Both the position numbers and the translations under genes were made by a program. From Puniceicoccales bacterium (GTDB lineage: Bacteria > Verrucomicrobiota > Verrucomicrobiia > Opitutales > JAIRKQ01): 7,264 nt of DNA. Below the pieces are notes generated by a model. That model had not been told where the DNA came from and did no database searches. It saw only the letters and a list, made by a program, of their open reading frames with translations. The stretch's first letter is position 1; each line of letters opens with the position of its first letter. Below are positions 6,766-7,264 of the stretch, in pieces. The DNA lies in assembly GCA_031281895.1 (NCBI GenBank), contig JAITET010000091.1, forward strand, positions 1 to 7,264, written 5' to 3'.

Positions 6766-7203
6766 TTACCCATTAACATCAATAACAATCGGCTGCTGAG
6801 ACGCATGCGAATGATCCTCACCTTTGTATACCTTTAACTTGGCTATTAACTTTCTCGAAAGTTTATTTTTTGGCAACATTCCCCTTACTGCGTGCTCTAT
6901 CAAGAATCCAGGTCTTTTTTTTCTCATGTGAGAAACGGGGACATATTTTTCCCCTCCTTGGTATCCCGAATAAAACATATATTCCTTGGCATCATTTTTA
7001 TTGCCAGTCAGCTTAACTTTCTCGGCATTGATAACAATTACAAAGTCTCCCGTATCCATGTGTGGAGTATACATGGGTTTGTTACGCCCCCGCAAAATAT
7101 TAGCGATTTTGACGGCCAGGCGACCTAAAACCTTCCCTTTGGCGTCCAATAAAAACCACCGCTTATGCTCGATATCCTTTGCCGTCGCTAAAGTCGTACT
7201 CAT
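6766..7203 (-). CDS. rplM: 50S ribosomal protein L13
   Basis: 145 residues from the ATG at 7203. It matches L13 throughout: STTLATAKDIEHKRWFLLDA at the N-terminus (2-21), KVLGRLAVKIANILRGRNKP, DTGDFVIVINAEKVKLTGNK, a GYQGG turn, and AVRGMLPKNKLSRKL (105-119), the family signature. L13 is an early assembly protein of the large subunit that binds 23S rRNA and, in some bacteria, represses its own operon. The frame stays open upstream to a TTG at 7218, but L13 homologs begin 'MktTlA', so ATG 7203 is preferred. There is no evident SD before it. It is the first gene of the minus-strand block and is followed directly by rpsI. Confidence 0.98.
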   Translation of the reverse strand: MSTTLATAKDIEHKRWFLLDAKGKVLGRLAVKIANILRGRNKPMYTPHMDTGDFVIVINAEKVKLTGNKNDAKEYMFYSGYQGGEKYVPVSHMRKKRPGFLIEHAVRGMLPKNKLSRKLIAKLKVYKGEDHSHASQQPIVIDVNG

Positions 7204-7216
7204 AATAACAAGATGC

Positions 7217-7244
7217 AAGCTAAGTCCGACTTGGAGTTTGTCAA
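7217..7244 (-). promoter_or_regulatory. Possible sigma-70 type promoter for rplM-rpsI
   Basis: On the minus strand a perfect TTGACA (plus-strand 7239-7244) lies 16 nt from TAGCTT (7217-7222), which keeps the TA...T of a -10 box but is otherwise weak. Transcription would start near 7205-7212, leaving a very short leader before ATG 7203. This position is plausible for a ribosomal protein operon, but the -10 match is poor. Confidence 0.35.
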
Positions 7245-7264
7245 ATAATTTTTGTAATTTTCTT

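Noticed and set aside
7204..7218. Upstream TTG start for L13 adding five residues
   Set aside because: L13 proteins start with a 'MkTTlA'-like sequence, which fits ATG 7203; the extra residues have no support.

Overview
The window is bacterial and densely coded, with moderate-to-low GC and several GTG or TTG starts. It has two blocks that converge near position 4370. The left block, on the + strand, is part of a type III secretion (T3SS) operon. The right block, on the - strand, is a ribosomal protein pair (L13, S9), a small pyrophosphatase-family protein, and a strongly diverged GH77/MalQ-like protein. The presence of a T3SS and the form of the S9 C-terminus would fit a PVC-type bacterium (Chlamydiae, Verrucomicrobia, Lentisphaerae) or another host-associated lineage. 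This is inference; no taxonomic marker in the window settles it.

Positions 1-4307 read, in order: gatekeeper SctW (YopN plus TyeA regions), a SycN-like class I chaperone, SctX, SctY, and the export-gate protein SctV. This is the gene order of the Yersinia virA operon (yopN-tyeA-sycN-yscX-yscY-yscV/lcrD), with TyeA fused to SctW. The genes are tightly packed: 4 nt, 13 nt, a 68-nt gap, then a 4-nt overlap. They work together: SctV forms the cytoplasmic export ring, SctX and SctY are the small proteins known to bind SctV in Ysc systems, and SctW with its chaperone controls when substrates are released. The SctW reading frame is broken by a +1 shift at about 310-319, and the gene begins outside the window.

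Positions 4308-4375 hold only a tiny ORF with a good ribosome-binding site, right where another T3SS gene could have followed. From 5843 back to 4368 lies a 491-codon ORF. It can be aligned by eye from end to end with 4-alpha-glucanotransferase (MalQ, GH77), but all three catalytic acidic residues appear to be replaced. It is the most interesting object in the window: an apparent MalQ pseudoenzyme beside a T3SS operon, where chlamydiae also carry malQ next to their SctW/SctV genes.

Positions 5931-7203 (- strand) read rplM, rpsI, then a 119-aa pyrophosphatase-family protein. A possible promoter lies just upstream of rplM. No tRNA, rRNA, insertion sequence, CRISPR array or long repeat was seen. 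The remaining gene-free gaps are all under 100 bases.
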